The notes below the pieces were generated by a model. The model was given only the letters and a program-made list of their open reading frames with translations, was not told the origin of the DNA and made no database searches. 64,000 bases of DNA from positions 756,729,301-756,793,300 of the forward strand of contig CM048755.1 of the NCBI GenBank assembly GCA_026315105.1, in the 5' to 3' direction. The stretch comes from Locusta migratoria (Eukaryota > Arthropoda > Insecta > Orthoptera > Acrididae). Made by a program: the position numbers and the translations under genes. Positions 43,275-54,398 of this stretch are shown one piece after another. Positions within the stretch are counted from its first letter, which is position 1. Every line of letters starts with the position of its first letter.

Positions 43275-44460
43275 AATTACACGTTTCGTCATGGTAGGGG
43301 ATAACTAAACCCTCGTTTCTACATTTAACATTAGTTTGCACAGTGTTCTGATCCAGTTTGTTTCACCCATTTCATCGAAATTATATTTACTTTAAGTATA
43401 ATAGTTTTTGGAACTGTTGACAACCTGTAATGATACAGTGACATTATTGAATTCCAATTTCTCTCCCTTCGTACTAATATCTAGTTACTTTTTTTCTGTC
43501 AATTAATATGTCACTTGTGGTAGATTGCAACGTTCAGCATTACAATGACACAGACCACATCTTTTCTTTATGATCGAGTGTTACTGTAAGCATGGTTTCT
43601 TGCATATCCGAACGTTCCAAGTCAAAGTTTTTCCTTGTCAATGATAAGTTGTTTACACCGCTTCCGCAAGTACTGTGATACTGGTGCACTATAATAATAA
43701 TAATAAAGAAAATGTGACAGACTGACTTAAACTTGTTGATGTTGTAGTGCCTGGAATGACGTCCCAGATTACGTGTCTACTGGGGGCGTGATACAACGAT
43801 TTCTCACGAAGCCAAAGCCAGCCGGAGACAAAATGAACAGGTGGTGGGTGCGGCGCGTACGAAATGGGAGAGGCGAGCGTGCAGGCAGGTGCGTGAGTCA
43901 GCCGGCGTGATTCACGCTGTCCTTGGCACTTCGCAGGCCGTCTTGACCCGGAAATGGGCAGCTGCCATCCTACGATTCCTGGGTACCATCCTCCGATTCT
44001 GGCACACGAGATGGGTTGCGGAGATTATGTGCGACAACTACAGACGATCGCGATACTCTGCATACCTGGCAGGTTTAAAAACTTCGCTGGCTGCGTCGTA
44101 ACTTTATTCCAGTTCATTCACCACCGCACACATCTGACAAAGTTCGTTCAGAAGCTGCAAACTATCAATGATATTGTCTTTTAGGAATGATCGAATTATT
44201 GCTGTTAGACGTCGTTGGAACTCTGCGCGCTAAGATTTTGACGGGTGCCTACCCAAGAGCAGACAGCACCGAGTTCTATTCCTAGAAATGGTAGTTCACG
44301 TAGAATATGGATCACATAGGTACGTATCACACTAGATAACTACGCGCTGCTCCGACGCTCTACAGCTCCAGCTTTCACACACTGACCACGCAAAAACAAC
44401 ATAGCTATTTCACATATCTTAACTGGAACTTAAGTCTCACCTGATGGTAGATATCGTAAT
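43275..44460. other. No gene seen
   Basis: Has an AAT trinucleotide run near 43690. Frames of 76-86 codons near 43841-44184 overlap and lack motifs. Confidence 0.5.
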
Positions 44461-44486
44461 CGTGCAACATTGACACATGAAAATTC

Positions 44487-44535
44487 GTGCCGCGACCGGC
44501 ATTCGAATCCCGGACCTCCTGCTTACTAACTAGGG
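44487..44535 (-). repeat. tRNA-derived SINE fragment, second family
   Basis: Antisense B box GGCATTCGAATCCCGG and flank CTGCTTACTAACTAGGG. Resembles 27365-27425 and 50637-50715. Confidence 0.6.
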
Positions 44536-44670
44536 AAGTACGTGGGCTCAAACAAACACATATACACCAAAATCTTATGAGAGATAATGTAAAGATCCCT
44601 TATTGCACTAGTGATACTCGCGCATCTGCAAAACTCTGCAGTCGTCCGTTAGAGGCCTCTGCGTGTGCCA
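44515..44670 (+). repeat. Inverted-repeat arm, left
   Basis: Similar to the reverse complement of 45195-45345 (GTACGTGGGCTCAAACAAAC against GTACATGAGCTCGAACAAAC, later GCAAAACTCTGCA against GCAAAGCTCTGCA). The arms are diverged and about 530 bp apart. Confidence 0.65.
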
Positions 44671-45194
44671 TGCCGCATTGCACTTTGACCTGTCGGTTCG
44701 CCAGTAGGGACGGTGCAGTGTACCTCCGAAGTCGTGTTTTGTGATGTTATTTGTATGGTGAAGCCTCAAATGGGGCGACGATTGCTAATCAATCCTGCTA
44801 ATGTATTGCGATTAGCTGAGAAGAAGTTACGAAGAACCCTTCTTCGTGAAGATGGTATTAGTGAAGAAGATGATTCATTTGCATGCTTTTTCGTATCTGT
44901 TATGGTACAGAAATATGAGCATAAGTTAGATACTGCTGTTACATTCTCATAATAATGATAATAGGGATGATAATGACGAATAACTCATTGCAAGCGGTAG
45001 TGCTACGGTAAGTGCGGGAAGAGGCGATGGGAGCAGTGGCAGTGAATACCAACAGTCTCTCGGGAAGAAGGTTAAAGTTGCAACTATCATCACGGCTTTT
45101 GATGACAATTCGCTAGAGAAGATGTACGATGAGTATTACATAAGTTATAGTTAAGATATCTGCATTACGCATGGCTTCTACAATTACATCTACA
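44671..45194. other. Loop between inverted arms; one small open frame
   Basis: From ATG 44758 there is an in-frame stretch MVKPQMGRRLLINPANVLRL and EKKLRRTLLREDGISEEDD, ending at 44952. A Gly/Ser-rich reading follows in another frame near 45000 (SGSATVSAGRGDGSSGSEYQ). I do not recognise either. They could be a transposase remnant, but support is weak. Confidence 0.3.
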
Positions 45195-45345
45195 GTGCTA
45201 CCTAGAGCATGGTTGCAGAGCTTTGCAGAAAAACGACACCCAACAGCACATTGAGATGTACGTAGATATCCTGTAACCAAATGTTCATACAGATATGTTT
45301 GTTCGAGCTCATGTACTTTCCTTGTAAGAAGTTGCGCCAGTCCAG
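45195..45345 (-). repeat. Inverted-repeat arm, right
   Basis: Partner of 44515-44670. Confidence 0.65.
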
Positions 45346-45852
45346 GAACCGACCCAAACCTGGACCTTGTACTCAATGTATCCTGGTCCTCTTGTGCACC
45401 CGCACTCAAATAAGCATCAGTCCTCAACATGGACATTTGCAATTAACAACAGTCGCCGCTATTCTTAACTGAAGAGTCTGGGAGCTTCCTGCCCCATTAT
45501 ACAACAATAAAGAGTGTTCAAAATATAATGCATTGTTATGCCTGTGCTGAGGCTGGTTGGCATACTGGACAGGTTCTACGAGTTTAAGATGTAAACTCAA
45601 ATATTAACTACTTACATCGAAATATTAAATTTGGGCTCTTTTGCGTCTGTATATTTTGACCGTAAAAGTATTGAACAGCCTGTGGAAACAGAACACTTAA
45701 AATCTTGATCGCAACAAACACTGCTTTACGAGGGTTTGCCACAGAGGTTGCTCCCAGAACGCCTTCAGTCCAGATATAATTTCTCAGTATTTCTCGCTGC
45801 AGCCTCCCATACGAGTATGCCGAACACTCACATGCTAAAGGTTACACCATTA
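45346..45852. other. No gene seen
   Basis: No recognised feature. Confidence 0.5.
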
Positions 45853-45866
45853 CAACAGTAACTCCA

Positions 45867-46070
45867 AATGTTCAAATGTTTGTAGAGCTTATGGGACTTA
45901 ACTACTTAACTACGGGGTCATCAGTCCGTAAACTTACAAACTAGTTATGAACTAGCTAATACTAAGGACGGCACAAATATCCATGGCCGAGGGGGGACTC
46001 GAACCTCCGACCGTAGTGGCAGTGCAGACTGTGACTACCACGCCGCAGTCCCCTCGGCCACCGCGGCCGC
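45867..46070 (-). repeat. SINE with 14-bp target duplication
   Basis: CAACAGTAACTCCA at 45853-45866 and 46071-46084. The core has a small internal duplication (ACTTAACTACTTAACTACGG). Confidence 0.95.
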
Positions 46071-46345
46071 CAACAGTAACTCCACTGCAGAGGTTTAGTG
46101 AGGATGCCGGCACGATATGCAGGGTCGACTTCTTTCTTTGGAGTAAACTTGCGGTTATTACGTAGGTGTTTATCAACGAAGTGACTGCAGTGAGTTATGG
46201 TTGTCTCGTAAATCTCCGAGTTCGCGCTTCACATATCTGTGAAAAAGAAAATATCAGGAGAGTCGAGTACGTTGGCCAGATTTTCAGGCAACAGTGCAAT
46301 GTGATATACAAGGGCTCTACATAAAGTAATGAGAACTATTATTTT

Positions 46346-46544
46346 GCCGCGGTGGAGTAGCCGAGCGGTCTAAAGCGTCTCGCTGCAGAGCGCGCGGTTA
46401 CTCGCCGTGGAGGTTCGAGTCCTCCCTGGGGCTTGGTTGTATGTGTTGTCCGTAGTTTAGTTTACCTAGGTTTAAGTAGTTTGTAAGCTACGGACTGATG
46501 ACCACGCAGTTTGGTCCGATAGATTTACAGACATTTGACATTTC
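46346..46544 (+). repeat. SINE, GTAGCCGAGCGG-type head, 12-bp target duplication
   Basis: AACTATTATTTT at 46334-46345 and 46545-46556. Best plus-strand example of this head type: GAGTAGCCGAGCGGTCTAAA, then GGTTCGAGTCC as B box. Confidence 0.95.
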
Positions 46545-46754
46545 AACTATTATTTTCCTCTGAAACCATTTTAATAACTGCATATTAGTAGTAACACTTT
46601 AAATATAATCGCTTTTGTTATTTAAGACATTCGTCAAATTTCCGGAAGGAGTCGCATACCATAAATTGTGTTGTATTAAGCGCTGGACAGTGTCACCTCT
46701 GGTTTTGTACCGGATCCCCCGCAGTGATTCTTTCGTCCCAGCAAAGAGATGCTA

Positions 46755-46956
46755 GCCGGCCGCGGTGGCCGAGTGGTCTGCGGCGTACCAGTCACGTTCT
46801 GTACGGCCGCTGAGGTCGGGGGTTCGAATTCCCACTCGGGCATGGATGTTTGTGCCGTCTTTAGTATAAGCTAGTTCATAAGTAGTTTGTAGGTTTAGGG
46901 ACTGATGACCCCGTAGTTAAGTCCCATAAGCTCTACAAACATTTGAACATTTTGAG
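46755..46956 (+). repeat. SINE with 10-bp target duplication
   Basis: AGAGATGCTA at 46745-46754 and 46957-46966. Confidence 0.94.
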
Positions 46957-46966
46957 AGAGATGCTA

Positions 46967-47626
46967 ATCACAGTGACCCTTGTCGGTGAATTTTGCACTA
47001 TATCCGATTGTCCTGGACAGCAGCATCTGCTGCAATACGCCTTCTGGACACTTGACACAAGGCTACATACAACGGAAGACCGATGTATTGAAGGTGTGTA
47101 ACTAAATGCCAGCGGCCGTGCCGCAGGTTTTTCTAAGGAGTTCGAAAATCCATCCCGAAACACTAAGAGCACACAGCCTAGTCTTGTCTCGCGCACAGGC
47201 GCACTCTGCTGCGTATAATGTAAAACATGGACACTCTCCACAACGAAAATAGTAAAGTACTGATGCTGGCTGTCGTTCCTACACGTACAGCAATCCAAGC
47301 TCGGCTGTGAGTAAATAACGCAGTCTACGCCCCATCTTGAGTTTCTGAGACATTGTGCCAAAATAAAAACAGCTATAGCGTTAATACTGCCAATTGTGGT
47401 TAACCATCTGACGCCGTGCATCTGTCGTTTCGTATTCGTCAATTTCCTCGTTGAATTCAGGAGAATTTTTTTCTACAGACAACCAGTAAGGAAATTCTTG
47501 ATGCACTCAGAAATTAAAAACAAAAGATGTGATTATTTAAATTTTAACTATATGGTGTTGTAATTACAAACTTGTGTTTTCTCGTGATGCTGAAAAACGT
47601 ATCACGCTGCTCTCTACATTCCTTGC
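46967..47626. other. No gene seen
   Basis: A minus-strand frame of 169 codons (47442 down to 46933) is open, but it runs into the SINE, is rich in Cys and Ser, and shows no motif. I treat it as chance. Confidence 0.45.
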
Positions 47627-47636
47627 TGAGTTCACA

Positions 47637-47836
47637 TCGCCGGCCGCGGTGGCCGAGGAGACTGAGGCGCTCCAGTCACGGTCTGCACGGCCACTACGGT
47701 CGGGGGTTCGAATCCCCCCTCGGGCATGGATATTTGTGCCGTCCTAGTTCGTAAGTAGTTCATATGTAGTTTGTAAGTTTAGGGACTGATGACCCCGTAG
47801 TTAAGTCCCATAGACTATACAAACATTTGAACATTT
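47637..47836 (+). repeat. SINE with 10-bp target duplication
   Basis: TGAGTTCACA at 47627-47636 and 47837-47846. Near-canonical sequence. Confidence 0.95.
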
Positions 47837-47846
47837 TGAGTTCACA

Positions 47847-48254
47847 GCTATCAGCTGGGAATCTTTGACAGGTTGCAGCACATTTCAAGTTGAGTCCCCG
47901 TCCACTTCTCTTAACCTACATAGCTCATAGCTGCCTGCGGAATTTTCGTGTGTGTATCGGGTTTCGACATTTTGTCATGGTATTCACAAGTCAAACAGAA
48001 GGAACCCAATCGCTTCATCTTTTGGCGGTGCGGCGCCGCAGAGCAGAACTTATGAACCGAGACACGTCGGCAGCCATGCCTTGAATGGGAGTGGAGGAAT
48101 GAGTCAAGACGCTATAGAATCGCGACGCGTGTGCTACCGCCTTGACACACGGCGGTATCGCAGTTCTTACACCTGGCGCGCAACACCTTTCCGTGTAATC
48201 GTCGGCCAGTAAACAAGCCATGTCTACTCGGAGTCTATAGCGACGAGTGCTGCA
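47847..48254. other. No gene seen
   Basis: No recognised feature. Confidence 0.5.
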
Positions 48255-48263
48255 CGCTGTATG

Positions 48264-48447
48264 TTTGTAGCACTTACGGGACTTAACTACGGGGTCATCA
48301 GTCCCTAAGCTTACAAAGTACTTATGAACTAACTAAGACTAAGGACGGCACAAATATCCATGCCCGAGGGGGGATTCGAACCCCCGACCGTAGTGGCCGT
48401 ACAGACCGTGACTGGAACGCCTCGGTCCCCTCGGCCACCGCGGTCGC
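48264..48447 (-). repeat. SINE with 9-bp target duplication
   Basis: CGCTGTATG at 48255-48263 and 48448-48456. The 3' tail is shortened. Confidence 0.92.
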
Positions 48448-48508
48448 CGCTGTATGAGCCGCCTACTTAACTATGATCCACGTGGTGGTGTTGGTAGACT
48501 CCAGGAAG

Positions 48509-49471
48509 TAGACTTGCGCATAATAGTTCGCGACCGGGAGCGCTCACTTAAGTTCGCGGCTCTGCCGCGAACTAGTTCGCTCTTTTAGTTCGTCCGCTCC
48601 CAGTGATGGCTGAGCGGCGTGGTCTGCGCGTGCAAGTGGATAGGAAAGTTCCCCCACCTAGCTGCTTCATGCGCTTGCTGCTTGAGCCGCTAACGATATC
48701 ACACAGACCAAAAGAAAAAGTTCTCGCGTTTAAGTTTAGAGTTATCTCTATATCTTGGCATTATGAAATTTATTAGTCAGATATTGCAGAGTGCAGAACA
48801 CATCAAAACAGAAATTTTGTAGCACTGAACTATGTAGTCTAGCAGACAGACGCTCACCTCGAAACGACTCAACAACAGAAGGCAAATAAGTGATTTTTAA
48901 TTCTGGTACGCGCCCTCTCGCTATTGCCCGTCGGTCTTTGGAAAAGAATACAACGAACTATGAAGCGAGATACGTTTGACATAATCGTCCGCTGCTCCTA
49001 GTTCGTCCGCTCTTTTTGGCTTTTGCTACCGGTACTGAAAGAGCTCTCTTTTTATGACAGCTATTTTATATAATAAATCATGTTGCCAAAGCGTGTGCTA
49101 TTACCCGTATTTTTGGACAATTTGACATCGAATACTTAGGCAAATAAACCAGTTATTTACACGAATGGGTGATACAATGGTATTCAACTACTTTGCATAC
49201 AGAGTACTCGTAGTACTTTATTTTTAAAATAGATTTCTTGTGGCAGTGAACTATGAAATTACAGCTGAGCTGCATCTCAGCTCGAAATGAAGGTACCTGG
49301 TAGAAGGGAATCACGCGATTCTGCGCGCTCTCGCGTCCTCTCGCTGTTCACCGTCAGTCTTCGGAAAAGGAGCGGACTACCTCAGAGGCGAGGGAACTGC
49401 GAACTAGTTCGCGTAGTTCGCTTGTGGGAGCGCTCTTCCGAACTAGTTCGTTCGCGAACTACGCAAGACTA
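48509..49471. mobile_element. hAT-type MITE, copy 2
   Basis: Ends TAGACTTGCGCATAATAG and (right, reverse complement) TAGTCTTGCGTAGTTCG. CCAGGAAG at 48501-48508 and 49472-49479 is a perfect 8-bp duplication. It matches copy 1 at 23249-24014 over both ends and an interior block (TTTATTAGTCAGATATTGCA). It has extra AT-rich sequence in the middle that copy 1 lacks. No transposase. Confidence 0.95.
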
Positions 49472-49479
49472 CCAGGAAG

Positions 49480-50545
49480 TGGTCCTGTGGTAGATTGTGT
49501 TCCCGCAGAGAGTGGCGTCACCACACACCTACGTTTTTCTCCAGCGGCTAATATTTACAATTACACCAAATCTAGTTCAGTATTTTTCACATCAACATGT
49601 TATAATTTGTAGTTAGTGAATGAAAGAACAGATTCTAAGCTTCACGCTACTTTCCCCCTGTTTTGTCATAAAACAGTTTTGAGACCGTAGGTCTATTAAT
49701 TAGACAAGAGAAACGATACAGAAACTCGCTATCCGGTGGAGAAATATAGGGTTTCCTTAATAGATTAGGCGCCACTGCACGCAGAAAGCGGGTCCTAGCG
49801 TAACGGAATTTGTATGACATACACATGTGGAATTTTTTTATGTTCGAAAAATCCCTTTACAGGCCAAAAAGACGCATTCTAAGCCCTGGCAGGTTAGCTA
49901 TCGTAATAATCGAACGGAGAAAGAAAATTAGTTAACTACAGGAGCATCTATTGAAAGATACGAGGTCTGCTTTCGCTTATAAAGGCTCAAATGCCTGCAT
50001 AGTGCTAGGGACGGCAAGCTAACAGAAATCCGAAGTCAATAGCAACGAAATTACGAACTCCAACTGCAATGTATAGCACAATGTTTGGCTGAACGCGCAA
50101 GGTGCAGCGTCGATCAAATAAATACGATAGTATCCAGCGAGATTAGTACAAAGCGACCATGTGAAATAACCTGGGTGAAGGGCAGGGTTGACAGTACACC
50201 ATATACGGCCAATGGATGCTTTTATAGCCCTCTAGATCCAGCCTGTTAAGAAATAACGGCGGGGCGTCTGAGGGATAAATTGGAAAATATTTGCCGTAGA
50301 TTTTCAAACCATAGTAAAGTTTTATGTCGGAATTTTAACTTCCTGGATATAGAATGGGAGACTCACATGTTCAAGATGGACGACAGGGATAGAGAATCGA
50401 TCGAAACTGGTTTAAGTGCTTTATCGGAAAATTATCTTTAGAAAGTAAACTGAAAGCCGGTTGCAAACAGGTTCAATTAGTGCAGATCAGGAAATTAATT
50501 ATCACACTGAATACTACTTTGAACAGCAATACGAAGAAAGGTAGG
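49480..50545. other. No gene seen
   Basis: No frame over about 65 codons with recognisable motifs. Confidence 0.5.
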
Positions 50546-50560
50546 AAGATATTTCTGAAA

Positions 50561-50921
50561 TGAAATCGAAATTTGCGATCACTTATGACATCACTGTACT
50601 AGGTTTATATGGAATACCAAAGGGCGGCGAATGAAAATTTGTGGCGGGCTGGATTAGAACCCGGGATCTCCCGCTTACTAGGCAGACGCGTTGACCACTC
50701 CGCCAGCGAGGACACAGTGACCAGCCCAACTGCAGAGGACTCTTCCCTGCAGTCTCCTGCCACACCCAAATCTCCATTCGCCACGCTGTCTCTTTCCTAT
50801 TACCACAGCCTATTTGTTCTGTAATGCTCGCAGCCACAATACTGTATTCGCCGCCCTTTGGTATTCCATCTAAACCTAGTACAGTGATGCCATAAGTGAC
50901 TGCAAATTGCGATTTATTTCA
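50561..50921. mobile_element. Foldback MITE with a tRNA-like core
   Basis: The arms 50579-50632 and 50846-50899 are reverse complements over 54 bp with two mismatches (each contains ACTGTACTAGGTTTA or its G variant and AATACCAAAGGGCGGCG). Weaker similarity extends both ways to about 50561 and 50921. Between the arms lies an antisense tRNA-like segment. Confidence 0.85.
50637..50715 (-). repeat. tRNA-like segment inside the foldback element
   Basis: Antisense reading gives A box CTGGCGGAGTGGTCAACGCG and B box GGGTTCTAATCC. CACAAATTTTC follows, as in the SINE fragments at 27365 and 44487. Confidence 0.75.
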
Positions 50922-51139
50922 TTGAATGAACGCTGTAACGTCGTCAAAAATATATAATTGAAGATACTTCTGTTTAACAAGAGCTACGACGGTCAGACGT
51001 TACCTGAAAGAACATTTCACCTCTAGCACTCACAGTGATAATTATCAGTGGACGAAGCTCTATAGCGTCGAACCATATGCTTTGGGAAAGTATGCGCCGA
51101 GAAAAACTGCGAGGGATAGGAAAAATCTACCGTGGTCTG

Positions 51140-51700
51140 ACAAACGAGTTGGACCATTAACAAGTGTCAAAGTGCGAACCATTCAACGAAACGTCGTCGA
51201 TATGGGCTTTCAGAGTCAAAGCCCACCCGTGTACCCTAGCTGACTGCACGACACGCAGCTTCGCCTGGACCCTTCAACACCAACATTGGACTTCTGACGA
51301 TATTGCCTGGGTCTCGTTTCCAGCAGATCACCTGCACCCATTCATGTCCACTGTGCATTCCGACAATTCCACGAGCACAGTGCGACACCTCACACGTTAG
51401 AATTGCAACATAGTGGTTCCAGAAACTCTGTTCTGAGTTTCAACACCTCCGCTGGTCACCGAACTCCACAGACATGAACATTACTAAGCATTTCTAGGAT
51501 GTCTTGCATCGTGCTGTTCAGACGAGATCTCCATCTCCTCGTGCTCTTGCGGATTTATGGACAACCCTGCAGGTTACATGGTGTGGGTTCCCTCTAGAAC
51601 TACGTCAGACATTAGTCGAGTCCATACCACGAGGTGTTGCGGCATTTCTGCGCGCTCGCGTGGGATCTACACGATGTTAGACAGATGTGCCAACAGCACT
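51140..51700 (+). pseudogene. Tc1-like transposase remnant
   Basis: Fragments in order: VRTIQRNVVDMGFQS, then TLQHQHWTSDDIAWVSF (around the first catalytic position), HSDNSTSTVRHL (second), RWSPNSTDMNITKHF (third; Glu appears as Lys), DVLHRAVQTRSPSPRALADL, then ESIPRGVAAFLRARVG at the C-terminus. The order is that of a D,D34E Tc1 transposase, with several frame changes. Terminal repeats were not found. Confidence 0.85.
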
Positions 51701-51775
51701 GATGTGTACACTATTCATCACTGGAGTGCTAAGTGTAATATCTAATGAGTTATGCTTTGTGAAAGAACATCTCAG

Positions 51776-51973
51776 TAATCAAATATTTGTAAATCAATGG
51801 GACGGAACTGCTTGGTTAGTAGTCCTTAGCTTACAAACTACTTAAACCGAGGTAAACTAACCTAAGGACAACACACACACCCATGCCCGAAGGAGGGCTC
51901 GATCCCCAGACGGCGAACGAGCGCGCGCACCGCAGCACGGCGCCCCAGTGCGCACGGCTAATCCGCCGTGGCC
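51776..51973 (-). repeat. Diverged SINE
   Basis: Antisense core GGTTAGTAGTCCTTAGC and head CGGCTAATCCGCCGTGG. No clean flanking duplication. Confidence 0.85.
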
Positions 51974-51979
51974 GTGTCG

Positions 51980-52899
51980 TGTGGGTGTGGCAGTTTGTGG
52001 ATCTAACTGTTCCTCCATATACTTTAGTTGAGACTGAAAAGAAATGAAAGGACTGTTATTATGCCTAGATCTATGTATAAACTGATATTCCATATATTGT
52101 TAGTATTGCAGTTTCGCTACTCCCTGTTTTGCAGTCAGGCAGTCGCTGTGATTTCCGATGGAAGCTACCCTATTGACGATTAATGTAACGAATACTGGCT
52201 AATGGACGCAGATGCCTTCGTTTTGTCAGTATTTAATTACCGAGCAATGTTGTTAACTAGCAGCCACGTGCGGCGCTGCACAATCCTGTTAAAGGTAATG
52301 TCATAGTCCAGTAAGTTGATGACAGGTTATTTTGGCGGTAATCGAAATAATAGCGAACGTTTGGGAAGGTGATCTTTCCATTACCAACAGTGAAGATACT
52401 TTTAACGTACACGTTATTTTTACAATAAACATGTATGGTCTAATAGAGCGAATAAATAGACATAATATTTCCGCAATTAAGTTTTTTAAAAGTATTAGAG
52501 GCCAGAAACAGTGGAAATAATCTCTAAATAAATGTTTCTGTAGTTAACTTCTGAAATTTTTTTTAAGTACTTTATCATTTAAGTTATTAACAGTCGGCCA
52601 CTTCACACTTTTAATTTTTTATGCTCAATTTAGATTGTTCCTTTTTCGTGTAAGTGTATGCCTGTGGCGAGCAACCCTTATGATTAATACATGAAATGAA
52701 ATGTTTCGCGAGAGCATCGGTGCGCACTAGAAAAGAGCGTGACCCCTGTAAATAAAAACGAATACCAACTAAACAGCAAATTTCAGTATAAAGTGTAATC
52801 AGTTACTTATTTTCTTGAGTTGTATATGGTATTTCGGATTCAGCATCAGTTATTATATGGATAAGGTTCGAATTTAAATGCAATATATAGTTCTACTTT
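51980..52899. other. No gene seen
   Basis: AT-rich sequence without recognised features. Confidence 0.5.
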
Positions 52900-54250
52900 T
52901 TCAGCGGTCAGAGGTATAGATTAGATTAATACGTGTTCCATAGATAATATACGACATTTCGCAATGATGTGGCACCTGTTAGTTTAGTAAATGTTGTCTA
53001 TACATGACAATCAATATGTTAAAGATTTTTTATTTACATTTTTTTATAAGTTTTATCTAAAAATTCATCTACATTGTAGAAGGAGTTTTCTCTTTAAATA
53101 CTAGTTGGCTATCTGACAGACTTTTGATGCTACTTGGTAAGTGACCAAAGACTTTTGTCGCAGCATAATTCACTCCTTTCTGTTCCAAAGTTAGATTTAA
53201 ACCTGACTAGTGAATAGCAGCCTTTCTCCTAGTGTTGTAGCTATGCACACTGCTATTACTTTTGAATTGGGTCGGATTGTTAATAACAAATTTCATGAGT
53301 CAACATATATATTGTGAAGCTACAGTGAAGATCCCTGGATCCTTAAATAAATGTCTGCTGGACGATCTTGTGTGGGCTCCAGCAAATATTCTCATTACAC
53401 GCTTTTGTGCAATGAATACTTTTTTACTCTCTGTAGAATATCCCCAGAATATGATCCCATATGAAAGAAGAGAATGAAAATAGCCATAGTAAGCTAATTT
53501 ACTGAGATGTAAATCACCAAATCTTGCAATAACCCTGATAGCATAAGTAGTTGAATTCAAACATTTCAGCAGCTCTTCAATGTGTTTCTTCCAATTCAAT
53601 CCCTCATCAATGCAAACACCTAAAATTTTTGAATATGCTACCTTAGCTACAGACTTCTGTTCAAAGTCTAAATTTATTAATAGTGTCATGCCATTTATTA
53701 TATGAAGCTGTATATACTTGGTTTTATCAAAGTTTAATGAAAGTCCATTGGCATAGAACCACTTAATAATTTTCTGAAAGACATCATTTACAATTTCATC
53801 AGTTAATTCCTGTTTGTCAGGCGTGATAGCTATACTTGTATCGTCAGCAAAACAAACTAGCTTAGCATCTTCGTGAATATAGAATGGCAAGTCATTAATA
53901 TAGAATAAGAACAGCAAAGGACGCAAGACCGCACCTTGTGGGACCCCATTTTTGATAACTCCTCAGTTAGAAGAATTAATTGTTTCTTTTATATCATGTG
54001 AACTGCTTAATTCAACTTTCTGCACTCTTCCAATAAGTATGATTTAAATCCTTTGTGACTGTCCCACTCATACCATAATACTTACGCTTATCTAGAAGAA
54101 TCGCATGATTTACACAATCAAAAGCCTTTGAGAGATCACAAAAATTCCCAGCGGGTGATGTCCGGTTATTCAAAGCATTTAATATTTTATCAGTGAAGGT
54201 ATATCTAGCATTTTCTGTTGAAAAGCTTTTCTGGAAATAATATTCCAAAT
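52900..54250 (-). pseudogene. Jockey-like LINE, 5'-truncated RT and 3' UTR
   Basis: Minus-strand blocks run CDLSKAFDCVNHAILLDK near 54140, then LLFLFYINDLPFYI near 53910, KLVCFADDTSIAI near 53850 (the two catalytic Asp), NGLSLNFDKTKYIQ, and YSKILGVCIDEGLNWKKHIE, ending at a stop near 53300. Frame changes lie between 54012 and 53930. The remaining ~400 bases to about 52900 would be the 3' UTR, an inference from position. Only the C-terminal half of the RT survives. Confidence 0.85.
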
Positions 54251-54398
54251 TGTTATAATTTTATTATCAGAGGAACTAAACTCAGACATGATGCACATGC
54301 TTCTGAATCTTTTAATAACTTTTCTTAATGTAGCACAGTGTCAAACACATATTATGCTCAACATCACTTAAACTAGTATTTCTTGCGCTATCTCCATT

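Noticed and set aside
46933..47442. Minus-strand frame of 169 codons
   Set aside because: Runs into a SINE, has no recognisable motif, and a frame this long can arise by chance in 64 kb.
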